Assembly (NCBI GenBank): GCA_013399305.1
Contig: VXAI01000192.1
Location: 587,183 to 651,182, forward strand
Origin: Rostratula benghalensis
Lineage: Eukaryota > Chordata > Aves > Charadriiformes > Rostratulidae
Reading direction: 5' to 3'
Length of the DNA stretch: 64,000 nucleotides
Of this stretch, positions 1 to 12,900 are shown in pieces. Both the position numbers and the translations under genes were made by a program. A model generated the notes under the pieces. The model did not search any database. It had not been told where the DNA came from and saw only the letters and a program-made list of their open reading frames with translations. The first letter of the stretch is position 1. Each line of letters opens with the position of its first letter.

Positions 1-775
1 GTGAACATCGCTTATTCAGTGAATTGTTCTACTGTTGCATGCAGACATGGAAGGAATATTTTTTACGTTATTTTCCTATACAGTCCTCCAACAGCACCTA
101 ATCAACTGTTTTAAATCCATAGGTAAAATCTCTGGCTACATCCTGCCCAGAAGAACTCCAAAAAGGAAATGTACTAGCCTGGCCAGATTTCCTGCCAGGA
201 GTTGTTGGAAGAGTGAAGATAGATTACAAGAGTATATTTTGTGCTGGTTAGAACTTTATTTCCTAGAACCCCTTTTTTTCTGAACAATAATGTAGGACTC
301 TTTTATGAGGTCAAATATGCTTGCTTGCAGCCTTTGCCCTACTAACCTCAAATAAATTATTTTGATAATTTGACAGTTAGAACATTCAGTCCTTCATTCC
401 TTGAATTCCAGGGTTTTGTAACAAAAGTTCATTGGAATCTCTGACAGAGATTTATTGCTTCCTGAATTGAGACGGGGAAAGAGTGAAGATGGTGTTGGGT
501 CATAACGAAGTTTTTCTTGTATTTTATTCTAAAAGTAATTTAATGGCATTAAAATACCTACTGCCCTCTCACATCTTTTCCTACAGTTTTCTTTTCTGAT
601 GATAGATGTCAATGGTTCTCAAAAACCTTTGAACCTGAGCAGGATGTAGCATATCTAAAATTTCCCAAAGCTTTTTCTTGGATAAACTTATACAGGATCA
701 AACTATTAGATAAAAAATGTATTTGTTTCAGCACATAGCTGTATCTCTTACTGTATGCATATATTTTGTTCACAG
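1..775 (+). other. SVEP1 intron, 3' part (window start)
   Basis: No exon is recognised here. Sushi 5 begins at 776 with a split codon, so this is the end of the intron that follows the pentraxin region. The sequence is AT-rich with no repeat I can name. Confidence 0.8.
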
Positions 776-946
776 ACTGTCCATCTTTGCAAGGATCCAT
801 ACCACATCTGCGAGCCTCCTCTGCTGATTTAAAGCCAGGGTCAAAAGTGAGCCTTTCCTGTGACCCAGGCTTCCAGATAGTTGGAAACTCTGTTCAACAC
901 TGCCTTAACCTGGGACAGTGGACACGGCCTTTTCCCCGCTGTGAAA
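776..946 (+). CDS. SVEP1: SVEP1 window exon 1: sushi 5
   Basis: Single-module exon of 171 bases, phase 1 at both ends, acceptor tttgttcacag and donor gtgagt. It encodes residues 1-57 of the window protein, starting D-C-P-S-L and ending R-C-E. The four sushi cysteines (DCP, LSCDP, QHCLN, PRCE) and the Trp of GQWT are all present, so the module is intact. It is the first module after the pentraxin domain in SVEP1. The aspartate codon is completed by the last base of an exon upstream of the window. Confidence 0.95.
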
Positions 947-3900
947 GTGAGTTGTCTCAGTGGGCTAACAGGATGAGGAGACCCCAGCTTTTATTGGGAC
1001 CCTATCATTATTCATAGCTTGTTTATCCCTGCAGCTATGATGCACTTGAATCCATCCATCCATATTACAGGACATGCATATATGCTTAAAACTAAATTTC
1101 TCCTTTTTACTGAGAAGGAACTACACCACAGTTGGATTCTGCTGCCTTTTTCATTCAGTTTCAAATGCCTGTGGCATTAGACTCATTAGAAATGAGCCTA
1201 TTTGGATCAGCCATCTGATTCTTCAGACTTTCCTCCACAGTGGCACTAGGAGAGTGGAAGATGTATAGGAAGTGCTAGAATATCTCTGTGATTTTGAAGC
1301 ATCACTGAGAACATCTGATATGGAGTAAAAGCCCTGGTGTTAGTATTTTATAATTTCTTTAAAGGCTACAGATATTTCTGTCAGGACTTAGAAGTGCTCC
1401 AAGACTTACAGAATTTCTTCTAAGAAACTGGGCTGTATACATTCATGTGGCCTTGATTCCTACCTTCCTAGCCCTGACTTCTCCTTTCCTTTGATTCTCC
1501 TGTGCTGTGACTGCACATGTGACTGCAACTGTGTGTGTTAGAGATGACTATATTTTACATTTCAGCAGCATAGTAAATTAACTCCAGAAGTAGGCATTGC
1601 GCAATCCCAAAGTTGATCAGCAGTTTGGAGAAAATCACCACCTTTGTTAAGAATACCTTAAAAATAGTGTAATCTAGATTTGATGTGATTTTCAATGTGT
1701 TCCTCTTTATTCAGTTGTTCATAGCATAAATCCAGGTTCTGTCTCCTCTTCTGCCTAAAGAATAGTATACACGTGGGGACTTACCCAAAAGCAAGTCCTG
1801 CTGGGCAGAGAAGTTCACTGACAGGGAAAGCTTTACTCTTTCTTGCTGTGTTATCACTGATGAGCCACCAGAATCCTGTCAGCATTGTCACCTGATTTAT
1901 CTCTATTGGGCCAGGCAGTTTTACCTGTTGAGCACAGAGCTCAGACAGACCAGGGTTGATCTGCCACAAATACTCTGAAAGAATGAGGGCCAGGCTCTCC
2001 CACTGGCCTGTCTCAGCCTGTTCCACAAGTACCTCATGGATTAAAGTGAGTTGAAGATGGGTGTTTCCTGTATAAAGAATGACAGGGTTTACAGTGAAAG
2101 CTGTGGTGCAGAAAAGGTTTTTTGACTGACTGAATCAGGCTCATTTTAATCACCACCTCCACGCACCGGGATCCTTTTCTTCTTCAAGCTGCCAAAGAAG
2201 TCCCAAACCACAGGTGCCCATCCTGAAAGCCTGTCTTTGTTACAGGCTCTTCAGTTCTATCCCTGTGGCAGACAAGTACAGCAATGCCTTCTGGTTGCAC
2301 AGGTGGGATCAAAAGGGCTATTTACTAATAGTCAAAGTCAAAGTGATGCCCGCAGTTGTGTGTGAGGTCAGTTCCAACCTCTCCGTCATTCATGCACTCC
2401 CTGTCTCTGTCCCTGTGCATATGACATGAGACTTATCTACCTCAGTATATGTATGCATATGTATATATATTATATGTGTGTATGTGTGTGTATATATATA
2501 TATACATATATATATATACACGCCCTCTTGTGGACGGGATTCCACAGTTGCAGAGAAAAAATCTACAGTGGTCGTTCTCAGGTGGAATTATTCTGAAGTT
2601 GATCTGTGTCTGGTCTGCTCATGTCTGTGCTCTCTTTTCACTCGTGTTGCAGGAATCAGCTGTGGAGTGCCTCCACCTTTAGAAAATGGATTTTATTCAG
2701 CTGAGGATTTCTTTGCTGGCAGTACCGTTACCTATCACTGCAACAATGGCTACTATTTGTTAGGTGACTCCAGGATGTTGTGCCAGGACAACGGGAGCTG
2801 GAACAGCATTTCACCATCTTGCCTTGGTGAGACGTGCCCTATATGTGGCTGCACAGGGTGGCGATTTTGCATATATCCTTGGGTTTGGATAGGATTTCAT
2901 TCTGAAACAGTGAAAGCTGACCAGAGTCTCGGAATTCATACTCTAGAATACTCACATTTCTGAAATACCATGCTCAGCTTTATGTGAAACCAAAACTACA
3001 TCCTAGACACCTTTCTCTCTCAGTCCTCTGGGCCACACACCCTCTAAGCCTGCGCTGTGCTACCAGCCTACCTCCTTCCAGGTTTACTCAGCCCTGGAGA
3101 CCTTGCATTCTCTACTTCTGACCTGTGTGTTTCCCTGTGCTTCAGCATGCTGTCAGTCAGATTGTTTTGGATGTTCTGTGTTTGGAGATTGTAATGTTTA
3201 GTGTCATACTTACTTATGTGAAGATAATTGATGCTGCACATGATTTCTAATTTAGCAGAGGAATACAAAATACACCTCATAACACAATACAAGAAATGCA
3301 AGTACTCATAGCAAAATATAGCATTTGCAGTACACAGCTCAATCACAGTACCAAAGTGTTTCCCATTACCAGTTGCTGTAGTATGCTCACCATCATGACA
3401 CTGGGCATCCCCAGTAGCCAGAAATGACTACATGGGTTGAAGCCAGCTCAAATCCTTTACCAGTTATGTGGTTTTTATACTCTATGTCGGCCTGAGCCAA
3501 AAATTCACTTGCCTTCCGTGCTGGTCTGGCTAACTCAGCCTTTAATAAGACAGTTACACCACCAGTTGATCCACTCAACTGTTGATCACAGTTAACCTTG
3601 AACAAAGGCCACCTTCCTATCCCCTTGTTTTGAGTCAGCTTCTCTGTAACAGCAGGGGTCAGTCACCCCAGTTATTCCCTGAGCTGCATGGGCAACCTGG
3701 CAAGATTTGTGTTTGATTTGACCTTTTTATTTTATATAGGTGTGGCATATATTTTTTTAGTCAAGGTAAGTTAAAGCAAAGCCAACAGGCTTTTAGTTGT
3801 GACAAAATTCACTTTGGAGTTAGATCCGTCTAGTTTCATAGCATCCTGTCTACCAGCACTCCTTCAGAACCTTCAACAGGTGTCCAGTCTGTTGTTCCTC

Positions 3901-6900
3901 CATTTGCTTTTCTCCTTTGCACTTTATACCAAGACCTAAAGATCAACAGGCTCAGAGCACATGCTACAAGGCTGTCCAAATAGCTTGATGTTGGTGCAGG
4001 AGGCAGCATGATGTTGAGAAAGAAGAGTCCTGTGCCCTGCCTTCCAGCTTGCCTTGTCTGTCATAAAGTGGAGTAGACTAAGGAGAAAATGAAAACCAGT
4101 GTGGCTTTGGCACCCTGACCCACCCTTTACCTTTCTGATTCATGCTCTGGGCAGGTGCTAACAAAGCCTGGTACACTTATGCCCTGGGGCATTCCTTTTG
4201 CTGTTATGGATCTGATTAATAGTGTCCTTCCACTCTTCCTTGCCTTGCCAGACATGACAGGAGGACCAGTCATTCCAGTTCTGCTGTTGTAGCACTTTGC
4301 ATTCCCCTGATGCTTGTGCAATTGGCAACCTTTTGATTTTGATGTGCACTTCCAGTCCTGCATGCCAGAAAGAAACTCCTCTTTCTTTTCAGAACATTGT
4401 TGAGTTCTTTTCATGCTGGCTGGACTCATTCAGCAGTGAAGAACAAACACACACCGATTCAGTACATTTTTTTTTGCTTTTGTAACCAAATGCCTGGGGT
4501 TTTTTGGCTGGAGACTGACAAAGAACTCCTTCTGTGTGTCTGCATGGTATACCTAGTTCAACAGCTGTCCTGTAGGAGGGTTCTTAAATGAAGAATTGTT
4601 CTATCTATCCCTAACAATCTGATTTATATGAGGAATAATGCCTGATACATTGAAATTGAACCTTTGCAACTTGTGACTCGTTTACATACAAAGAACACTT
4701 TCATATAGTCAGGATTTGAAAGCTGAAAGGAAGTACTCTGGAGCAAGGGAATTTTTTTTGTTGTACAGTACCAAGTCACATGGTGTGTAAATCATCAACT
4801 ACCCTTTCTAGGCACTACTATTACATAAGTAGTTAACCACAATAACTAATACATTTTGAACTCTTTTCCACTTTTCTGGCAATTACAAGCTTTTCTAATT
4901 TCTAGTTGAATGAGGGGGATGAGGGACTTTAATAATATTTAATAATATAATAACAATATTATGTTGAGAGTATTTTCCCTCTTGGCTAAGTTCTCCTGTC
5001 TTACAGGTGGGAAGTTTGAAATACAGTGGGTTTCGCGAGCAACTGTTTAATGTAAAGTCCTCCCTTCTAGTGTCTGTCCAAAGTAGTAGTAACAGCACAT
5101 GAGTTAAGACGTCTGCTCTTTTACTACTTGGAAACTAGATACTTTTTGTGGAAGTATTGACTGAAGGTTAATAGGCTTTGTCTCTGATTTTCACACATTT
5201 CACAATATTGTATAGTAAATTATATAGAAAGCATAAATATTAGTTATTAATTACTTGTGTGTCAAAATGAAGTAAGAGTGATTTTCAATTGTACTAATTA
5301 AAGTGATTCCTCTTGACAGTTAGTGAGACAGAAATTTAACGCAGATGCATATTACAAATACCACCCTAGAGACATCTCTTCTTGTGTTTCTTTTTTTGTA
5401 GATGTTGATGAATGCGCTGTTGGATCAGACTGCAGCGAGCACGCGTCTTGTCTCAACACAAATGGATCCTACATTTGCACTTGCATCCCTCCTTACGCTG
5501 GAGATGGTAAAAAATGTGCAGGTATGGGAAAGAAAAACATCAGGCCAGCCTCTCCAAGGTTCTGTGTATGCCAGCATGCTGCCTCCTGATGTGGAAGACG
5601 GGTGCCATGAGCTGGTGTTAAGGGAGGCACAGGGCAGGCATGCTTTCACCTCCAGCCCTGAATGAGGCTGTGGTGAAGCGTCTCCTTTTGTGTCTTGATA
5701 ACTCACCTCTCCCTATGGAGACAACTGTTCTTGGGGTTCTGCTCCAAGACATACAAATATTCAAATTCCTCTTGCACGTGGAGAAAGTGTGCTGAAAACC
5801 TGGGAAAGCCACAGGCCACAATGTGTCACTTCTCACAGCAGAGCTATGCAGTGAGGAAATACTTAATTGCAGGCATTCCAGTAGGACTTGGGCTGCCTGT
5901 GGAAACACTATGCAAGGTAACTTTGTGTGAAAATGACAAGACAGTGGCATAAGTTGGGATAAAAGGTGCCTGAGCTGGTTTCATGTTCAGGGCAGGACAG
6001 GCTGGAGTGAGCTTTCCCTCAGAGAGAGAGAAATGACAGGGAGATGTGTTGCCTCTGACAATGAATGCAAACTCAGTTACAGAAGGCTCTTCCATACCAA
6101 GATTAGCTTACTGCCACAAGTCTTCAGTGCCTGTCACTTAGAACAGAGAAAAGATGTTAAGGCTGAATCTACTTATGAGTGGTTTCTGCCTTCCTGGTTT
6201 AAAAAATTCTCAAGGATGTCTCCTGCAACTTGTTTATAAAACTTGAAACTTGGTACTTAGCTCTCTTATTTATAGTTTCTCTCTTCCTCCTCAGAACCTG
6301 TGAAGTGCCGCAATCCAGGAAATCCGGAGCACGGCCATTTATATGGGGACACTTACAGTGTTGGCAGTGAAGTAAAGTTTTCCTGTGAAGAAGGCTTTCA
6401 GCTGATGGGAGTGACTAAACTTACATGCATGGAGTCTGGAGAGTGGAGTCACCCAATACCATACTGTGAAGGTGTGGCTCCTGGGGAGAATGCATATTGG
6501 AATGTGTGTTGTTAGAGAGATGGAAGGGGGAAAGTAGTAATGTAGAGCCATTAGAGACCATGGCAGCTAGTTAAACCCTGTCCTAGCAGGCCTGGGTATC
6601 AGTGTTGTGGTCTCTGTTGTCTTAAGAGATGTAAACACCAGGTGAATATTTTCCAACAGTTGTCATAGTCATGGCGTTACTCTCTTAAGCAGATTCTCCA
6701 AAGTGTCAAAGGCAAAGATTCATCTCGTTTTACTGCAAACATTAAAAGTGTCTTTCTTCTCCACCCAGCCTCCTGTTTTCAAGGAGCTTGTGGGAGTTTA
6801 ATGTATTAAAGATCATTAACTGTGTTTCAGTGGATAAAAAGCAACAAAAGAGGACAAGCTGGTGCATGTACATATACGTGGCATAACTATATTTTTTTTA

Positions 6901-9900
6901 AGAAAACCAGAACTACTGAGGTGAAGCAACAGGATAAAATGAAAGGGTGACAAAGACAACATCAGAAAAAGCAATTACTTTGTCCACAGGGAGGGGTGGA
7001 TATGAAGTCCTCTTGACTGTCCATTGCATGGTTGTTGAACAGTTCCAACTACCTGTTCCCAGTTAGTCCCATTTCTCAGAAAGGCAAAGTCAGATAAAGA
7101 GCCCTAAATGGCAAGTTATAGCTTAGTCAAGAACCCAGTATTACCTAGGGCTTTACCTCTTCAAACCTATTTGGATAAAACAGAGCAAATCCTGATTTTC
7201 TGGTCTTTTTTATTTGTCTTGTATAACCTCTTGTCATCCTGTCTTTTTAAAGCTATATCCTGTGGCGGTCCAGTTATTCCAGAGAACGGTGCCATTTTGG
7301 GCTCCAATTTTACATACCAGAATAAGGTGGTGTACAGGTAGGAATTCATTATGCTTGAAGTGCTATATTGATAATTGGTTGAGAATCTGGCAACAAATGA
7401 GAGTATGGCTGAATTGAGAGAGTGGTTGAAATGAAGGAGAGGACCAAGATGGGATTGAAGTAACGGAGAAGCCTCTGTGCTTGATAGCTCTTCTTTTCCT
7501 TTAACTCAGGTGCAATGATGGATACAACTTAGTGGGTGAAAAGGAAATTCTGTGTCTGGCTAGTGGCATTTGGAATCATCCTCCCCCATCCTGTGAATTA
7601 GTGACTTGTCCTAGCCCACAGGATATCAGCAATGGAAAATACACACTCACTGGCACAACCTACCTTTCCTCCATATCGTACACCTGTGACAATGGATATA
7701 GGTAAGTGAGGAAATGTTCCTGAGCCAGTGCAGGTAGCAACCTCTCTAGAAAGTCTAACTTACATCTGAAAGAGACAAAGCTGGGATCATTGCTCAGGCA
7801 GATAAAATGCTAAAATAGAATTTTAAAAGACATCTTTATATCTTGAAGGTAATTGCTGTATTTCATCCTAAATTGGAGCAGTTCAAGAAGATCATTCAGG
7901 ATTTCCTATAATAAGTTTAATGCTTTCATTTATGCCATCAGACTCAAAGGCTTGAATATTTAGAAAAATAGCTGTTAATATTTTTGAAAGTTCTTATTTG
8001 TCTTCAGACATTATCATACTCCTACATCTCTAGTGCATACCCAATATTATTTTTGCTATTGTGTTACAATGCCTTTGGTGACAGACATTCTTCTGCCTCT
8101 CCTGATACCTGCTTGTACTTCTAGCAGACTTACTCTGACATAAGCAGTCTCATACGGGCCTGTTTAGGTCTGAATTCTTTCTGTATTTTCTTGCTACAAG
8201 CATTGCCTTGTCCAGATGCAGGCAAGTAGGTGAGATGTGCTCATCTGTTGAATGTTTTAATCGTGTTAATACAAATGGATACCTCAGCTGCAGTCCAGTG
8301 CAACGTTAAGTCATGGATCCACAGTGTGGGCTTGTCTATACCCCACTAAACTGGTGGTTTTACCCATGTTATGGCATCTCAGGGTGGTGTTGAATACTCA
8401 GCTTAGACAGCTGAGTCACACCTTTTGTATCAATGCACTGCTGTTTCCCCTGCTAAGGAAATTAAAAGATGCCATCAGCTTCAAATGTATGTGGCCATTC
8501 ACTCAAGCAAGATCCTTTACCTCTTGAAGGACCTGAATGCCATTTTGTAAACCAACCTGAACTGGAGAATTTCCTTCAGTTTTCTGAGTGAAGATAGAGT
8601 TTCAGTCCTTGAGAGAATCTGGTTTTGGATTGAGACCTAGTTGCAAGTCTCAGATCGGCATGGTGTTAATGGCATACAAGTAAATCTTTAAGCTTAAATA
8701 AATAAATATACGAGCAAGCCAACTTTCTTTTGTGGCTCAAAGATGGGGAAAGCTACAGCAGAATTCACGTGTGTGTCTACACAGCGCATTGAGGACCCAC
8801 ATGAATGCCACCAGCTCTCCCTTCAGAATAATTTCAAGACCAGCTTTTTTGACAGCATCAGAGTGCTTTTTTCGTGAACAGAGGGTGTCGTCTTCTGAAG
8901 TCAGTATGAGACTCCCCTTGGTTTCACTGGGGCGTAGAAGTCAGTGAGAAGCAAAGCACCTCTGTCCCTCTCTGTTCATCACCTGGACTGAAATGGCAGC
9001 TTTAATAATGGTCTTTGTGTCTCAGCCTTCAGGGACCTTCTGTGCTTGTCTGTGCATCTTCAGGGAACTGGAACAGCACACCTCCAACTTGCACCATTGT
9101 CTCTTGTGGACCCCCTCCTGCCATTAAAGATGCGGTCATCAATGGAAATAACTTTACTTTTGGAAACACGGTCTCTTACACGTGTAAGGAAGGGTATGTA
9201 GATTAGCATTACTGGACTAATAGTCAGGACGAACAAGTTTGGTGTACTGCTTTGCAAGTCCTTAACTGCACAATATTTCATTTTTACTGCTTTTGCCTTA
9301 ACTCTGGAAATCAAATGTGATGGAGAATTTTTTGTGGGCTGTGAATTTACTACAAGACATAGAGGCATTTATTTAGAAAGTGTCTCAGCACCTGAATACA
9401 CTCTGGAAGAGGAGAATGGAGAGGAGTCATGGGGAATGATAGACTGATTCAATGGGAAGCCCTCTCCCTTGGAGTTACTACAGAACTAGTACTTCTGTGG
9501 TAAGCTCAAGGCATTGATCATGAATAAGTCCCTGCGACTCTTCAGGCTACAAGAAAGCTGTGTGTTGTGTTTTGAGAATTGTCTATTCTGGTGTTCCAAA
9601 TTCTGCTTCCTTACACCTCTCCACTCCTTGTTTATCGAGGTGCATTATTTTTCTTTCATTTCTGTCTACTCAGTGTTGAGTACACTACACCAAATTTCAT
9701 CAAAGATGGGCTCCATTTTGGTGGTGTTGAGCATGAATGTAATGCTGGACTCTGATCCCGCAAGAACCTTTGTACATGCTTATCTTTACAGCCCATGAGC
9801 AGTCCCATTGAATTTCTTGAAACTGTTCTGTTCAACTACATATTTTAAAAGCAGGGGTTTAAGTGGGGTGATGAGCAGCATGGAGTAATGCCAATCACTG

Positions 9901-12900
9901 CATCCCAGAGACAGAATAGAGAAGCAAAACTACACCAGTGGTAATCATGTGGTAGAATCTTATTGTAAAAGATGATGATTTTTTTCTGCTGATCATTAGT
10001 TTTTCTTACTGGCTTTCATAATGACTTGTACAGCATTTTTTTTAGGAAGAATTTGTAACAAAATTGCCCTGTGCATTACTGGCAAGAACATCTTAGGGTA
10101 ACCCACTAAGGAGTTTCTCATTGCTTGCAAGTGTGACACTAGATTGATAGGGCTGACAGAGGGACCCAAAAGGCCTTTATGGGCTTTTTGTCTCTTTCTT
10201 CTCCATTCAGTTCCGCTAAAGGAGGAGAACTTCTAGGTGGGATGGTTTCTGTGAGGATTGCAGCATAACAGGTCTGTCATAGTAGTTTCAACCAAAATGG
10301 AAGTGCAGGAATGGTCATCAGATGGACATGTGAGAGGGCGTACTAGGATATCCTTCATTGTGATACCTCACTTGTGAACATGTAGGCTTCACAATTTCCC
10401 TTTTGAAAAGGCTTTTGTAAAGCCTTTTCTTCTGGGGTACTAGCAAGCAAGCTTGTACTGCAGGGGCTTCAAGAAACAGTAGATGGTAATTGACAATGCT
10501 TCTCTTTTTGACTTCTTATATGGTTTCCTTATCCACAGTTACACGTTAGATAGCCCTGCCACCATAGAGTGCTTAGCCAACGGTGAGTGGAGCGTGAGCC
10601 ACCAGCAGTGCCTGGCAGTATCCTGTGATGAACCACCCCATGTGGAAAATGCATCCCCACAGAATGCCCACCGCCTCTTCGGTGACATAGCTTATTACTT
10701 CTGCTCAGATGGCTACAGCCTGGCTGATAACTCTCAGCTGCTTTGTAATGCAGAAGGGAAGTGGGTGCCTCCCGAGGGCAGGGAGATGCCCCACTGCATA
10801 GCCGATTTCTGTGAAAAGCCATCCACTGTCTCATACAGCATCCTGGAGTCTGTTAGTAAAGCCAGGTTTGCAGCTGGCTCCATCGTGACATTCAAGTGCA
10901 TGGAAGGCTTTGTTCTGAACACATCAGCCAAGATTGAGTGCCTTCGAGGGGGACAGTGGAACCCTTCTCCTCTGAGCATCCAGTGCATCCCTGTTCGCTG
11001 CGGAGAGCCTCCCCGTATTAGAAATGGCTACGCCAGTGGGGCCAACTACAGCTTCGGAGCAGTGGTGGCTTACAGCTGCAACAAGGGGTTCTACATCAAG
11101 GGAGAGAAGAAGCGGACCTGTGAGGCCACTGGCAACTGGAGTGGCAGTTTGCCCACATGCCACCCAGTGTCCTGTGGAGAACCGCCGCAGCTTGAGAATG
11201 GCTTCATTAAGGTACAGAATGACTTTTCTTATCTGCCTTGTACCATGGTGAACTGAGTATGTCTTCACAATTGCTGCTGTTGGGGGTTTCTCTTTTCTGC
11301 TTTGCTCTCCTGTTAAAATTAAGGAAGTGAATGTCTGGATGGAATAACTAACGGGAAAAACGGGTGGATTTGCATCAGAAATGTGTTTTAAAAGCATAGA
11401 CACTTTCATGGGATTTCCTGTCTTAAAGCAGGTTTTCATTTAAGAGACTCAAAATGCCATATGACAATCAATTGATTTCCTTAATGTCTTGCTCCTCATT
11501 TGTTTGGTCCATGGGTGGTTTTTCCAGAGCCACCTGGAGACATTCAAAGCACTGTTGCCAGTTTACAAGCCTTGGTCTTTTCACTGCTATGAATAAAAAA
11601 TCCAGTTTGGAATAGATAAATCACCTTGGCATAAATTATTTCCTTTCAGTGCAAACACACTTCTTTATGAAGTCAGAACTTCTCTGACCAAATTACACTG
11701 CAACAATACCTGAAGTTAAAAATCTCCTTGTAGCAGCCCAAACTTGCAAGAATTACTTAACCTGTGTTGTGCTTTGATGCACAAGGGTAATGTTGTGGTA
11801 AGGAAGATCAAAAACACTATTGTGANNNNNNNNNNNNNNNNNNNNNNNNNAATTTTTAAATAATTATTTTTTTCTGAATATCCCCCCTCCTTCCTTAAAT
11901 CTAGCCACCAGGGAATCTACATTTGGTAAAATTAGGGGGGCATTGCATCCCAGTTCCTAATAGCAACAATTTGATTCCACACAGATGCATCCTTTAATTA
12001 CTACACATCACTCTGTGTTGTCTTCCTGAGGTAGGATCACTCACCCAGATTTTCGTTCCAGTTAGAGACATCTTTTAATACCTCAGTCAGAGCTCAGCCA
12101 GCTCAAGACCCTGCAGCTGCATATGGAGCACATATAAATGTCTCCTAGTAGCGGTACATCTGAAGGCTCCAGCCCTGAATATGTCTGAATGCTAAAGAAT
12201 CATAACAACAATAGGCCATTTCATGGCAGCTTCTCCTGACCCATTTCTTTTCTGTCTTCCTGTCTACACAATTTTTGGCCTCCTGGGTCAGGAAGCAGAA
12301 AAGCAGAGGAAATATTTTGTAGCATTTACCCTTTAAGCCTTGATTTTTCTGTTTTCTTTGGATGATGCTCTCAGATTTCCTGATAGCAGAGTATATAATT
12401 TAAAGTAAGGTATTCTGTGTTAGTTATTTGCAGTCATTCCTTTGCAGACGGCCTTTACTGCTGTCAGGGATTCAGCTAGAAGGTAGACCAAGAGCACACA
12501 AGAAATTAAGTCAGCCTCCTATTGCCCCCGTCACGCATCTTCATTTCAAACATGTCTCCATCTAACCTGTTTTGCAGGAAACAACGGGACGCTTCTTTGA
12601 GAATCAGGCAAATTATCAGTGTGAGTCTGGCTACCAGCTGGTTGGGAGCTCCGTGTTTATCTGCCAAGCCAATCGGCAATGGTACAGTGCATCACCTCCT
12701 TCCTGTGTTCCCCTCAGCTGTGGAAAACCGCCACCCATCCAGCACGGCTACTCCAAGGGAGAAACTTTTGATATGGGCTCCAAAGTTGAGTTTTTCTGTG
12801 ATGAAGGCTATGAGCTGATTGGAGACAGTTTTTGGACATGTCAGAAGTCTGGGAAGTGGAGCAAAAAGCTAAGCCCAAAGTGTGTGCCAACAAAATGTCC

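Noticed and set aside
2478..2652. Open frame running from the AT/TG repeat into the sushi 6 exon
   Set aside because: The repeat-derived codons are chance; the acceptor at 2651-2652 and the module boundary place the exon start at 2653.
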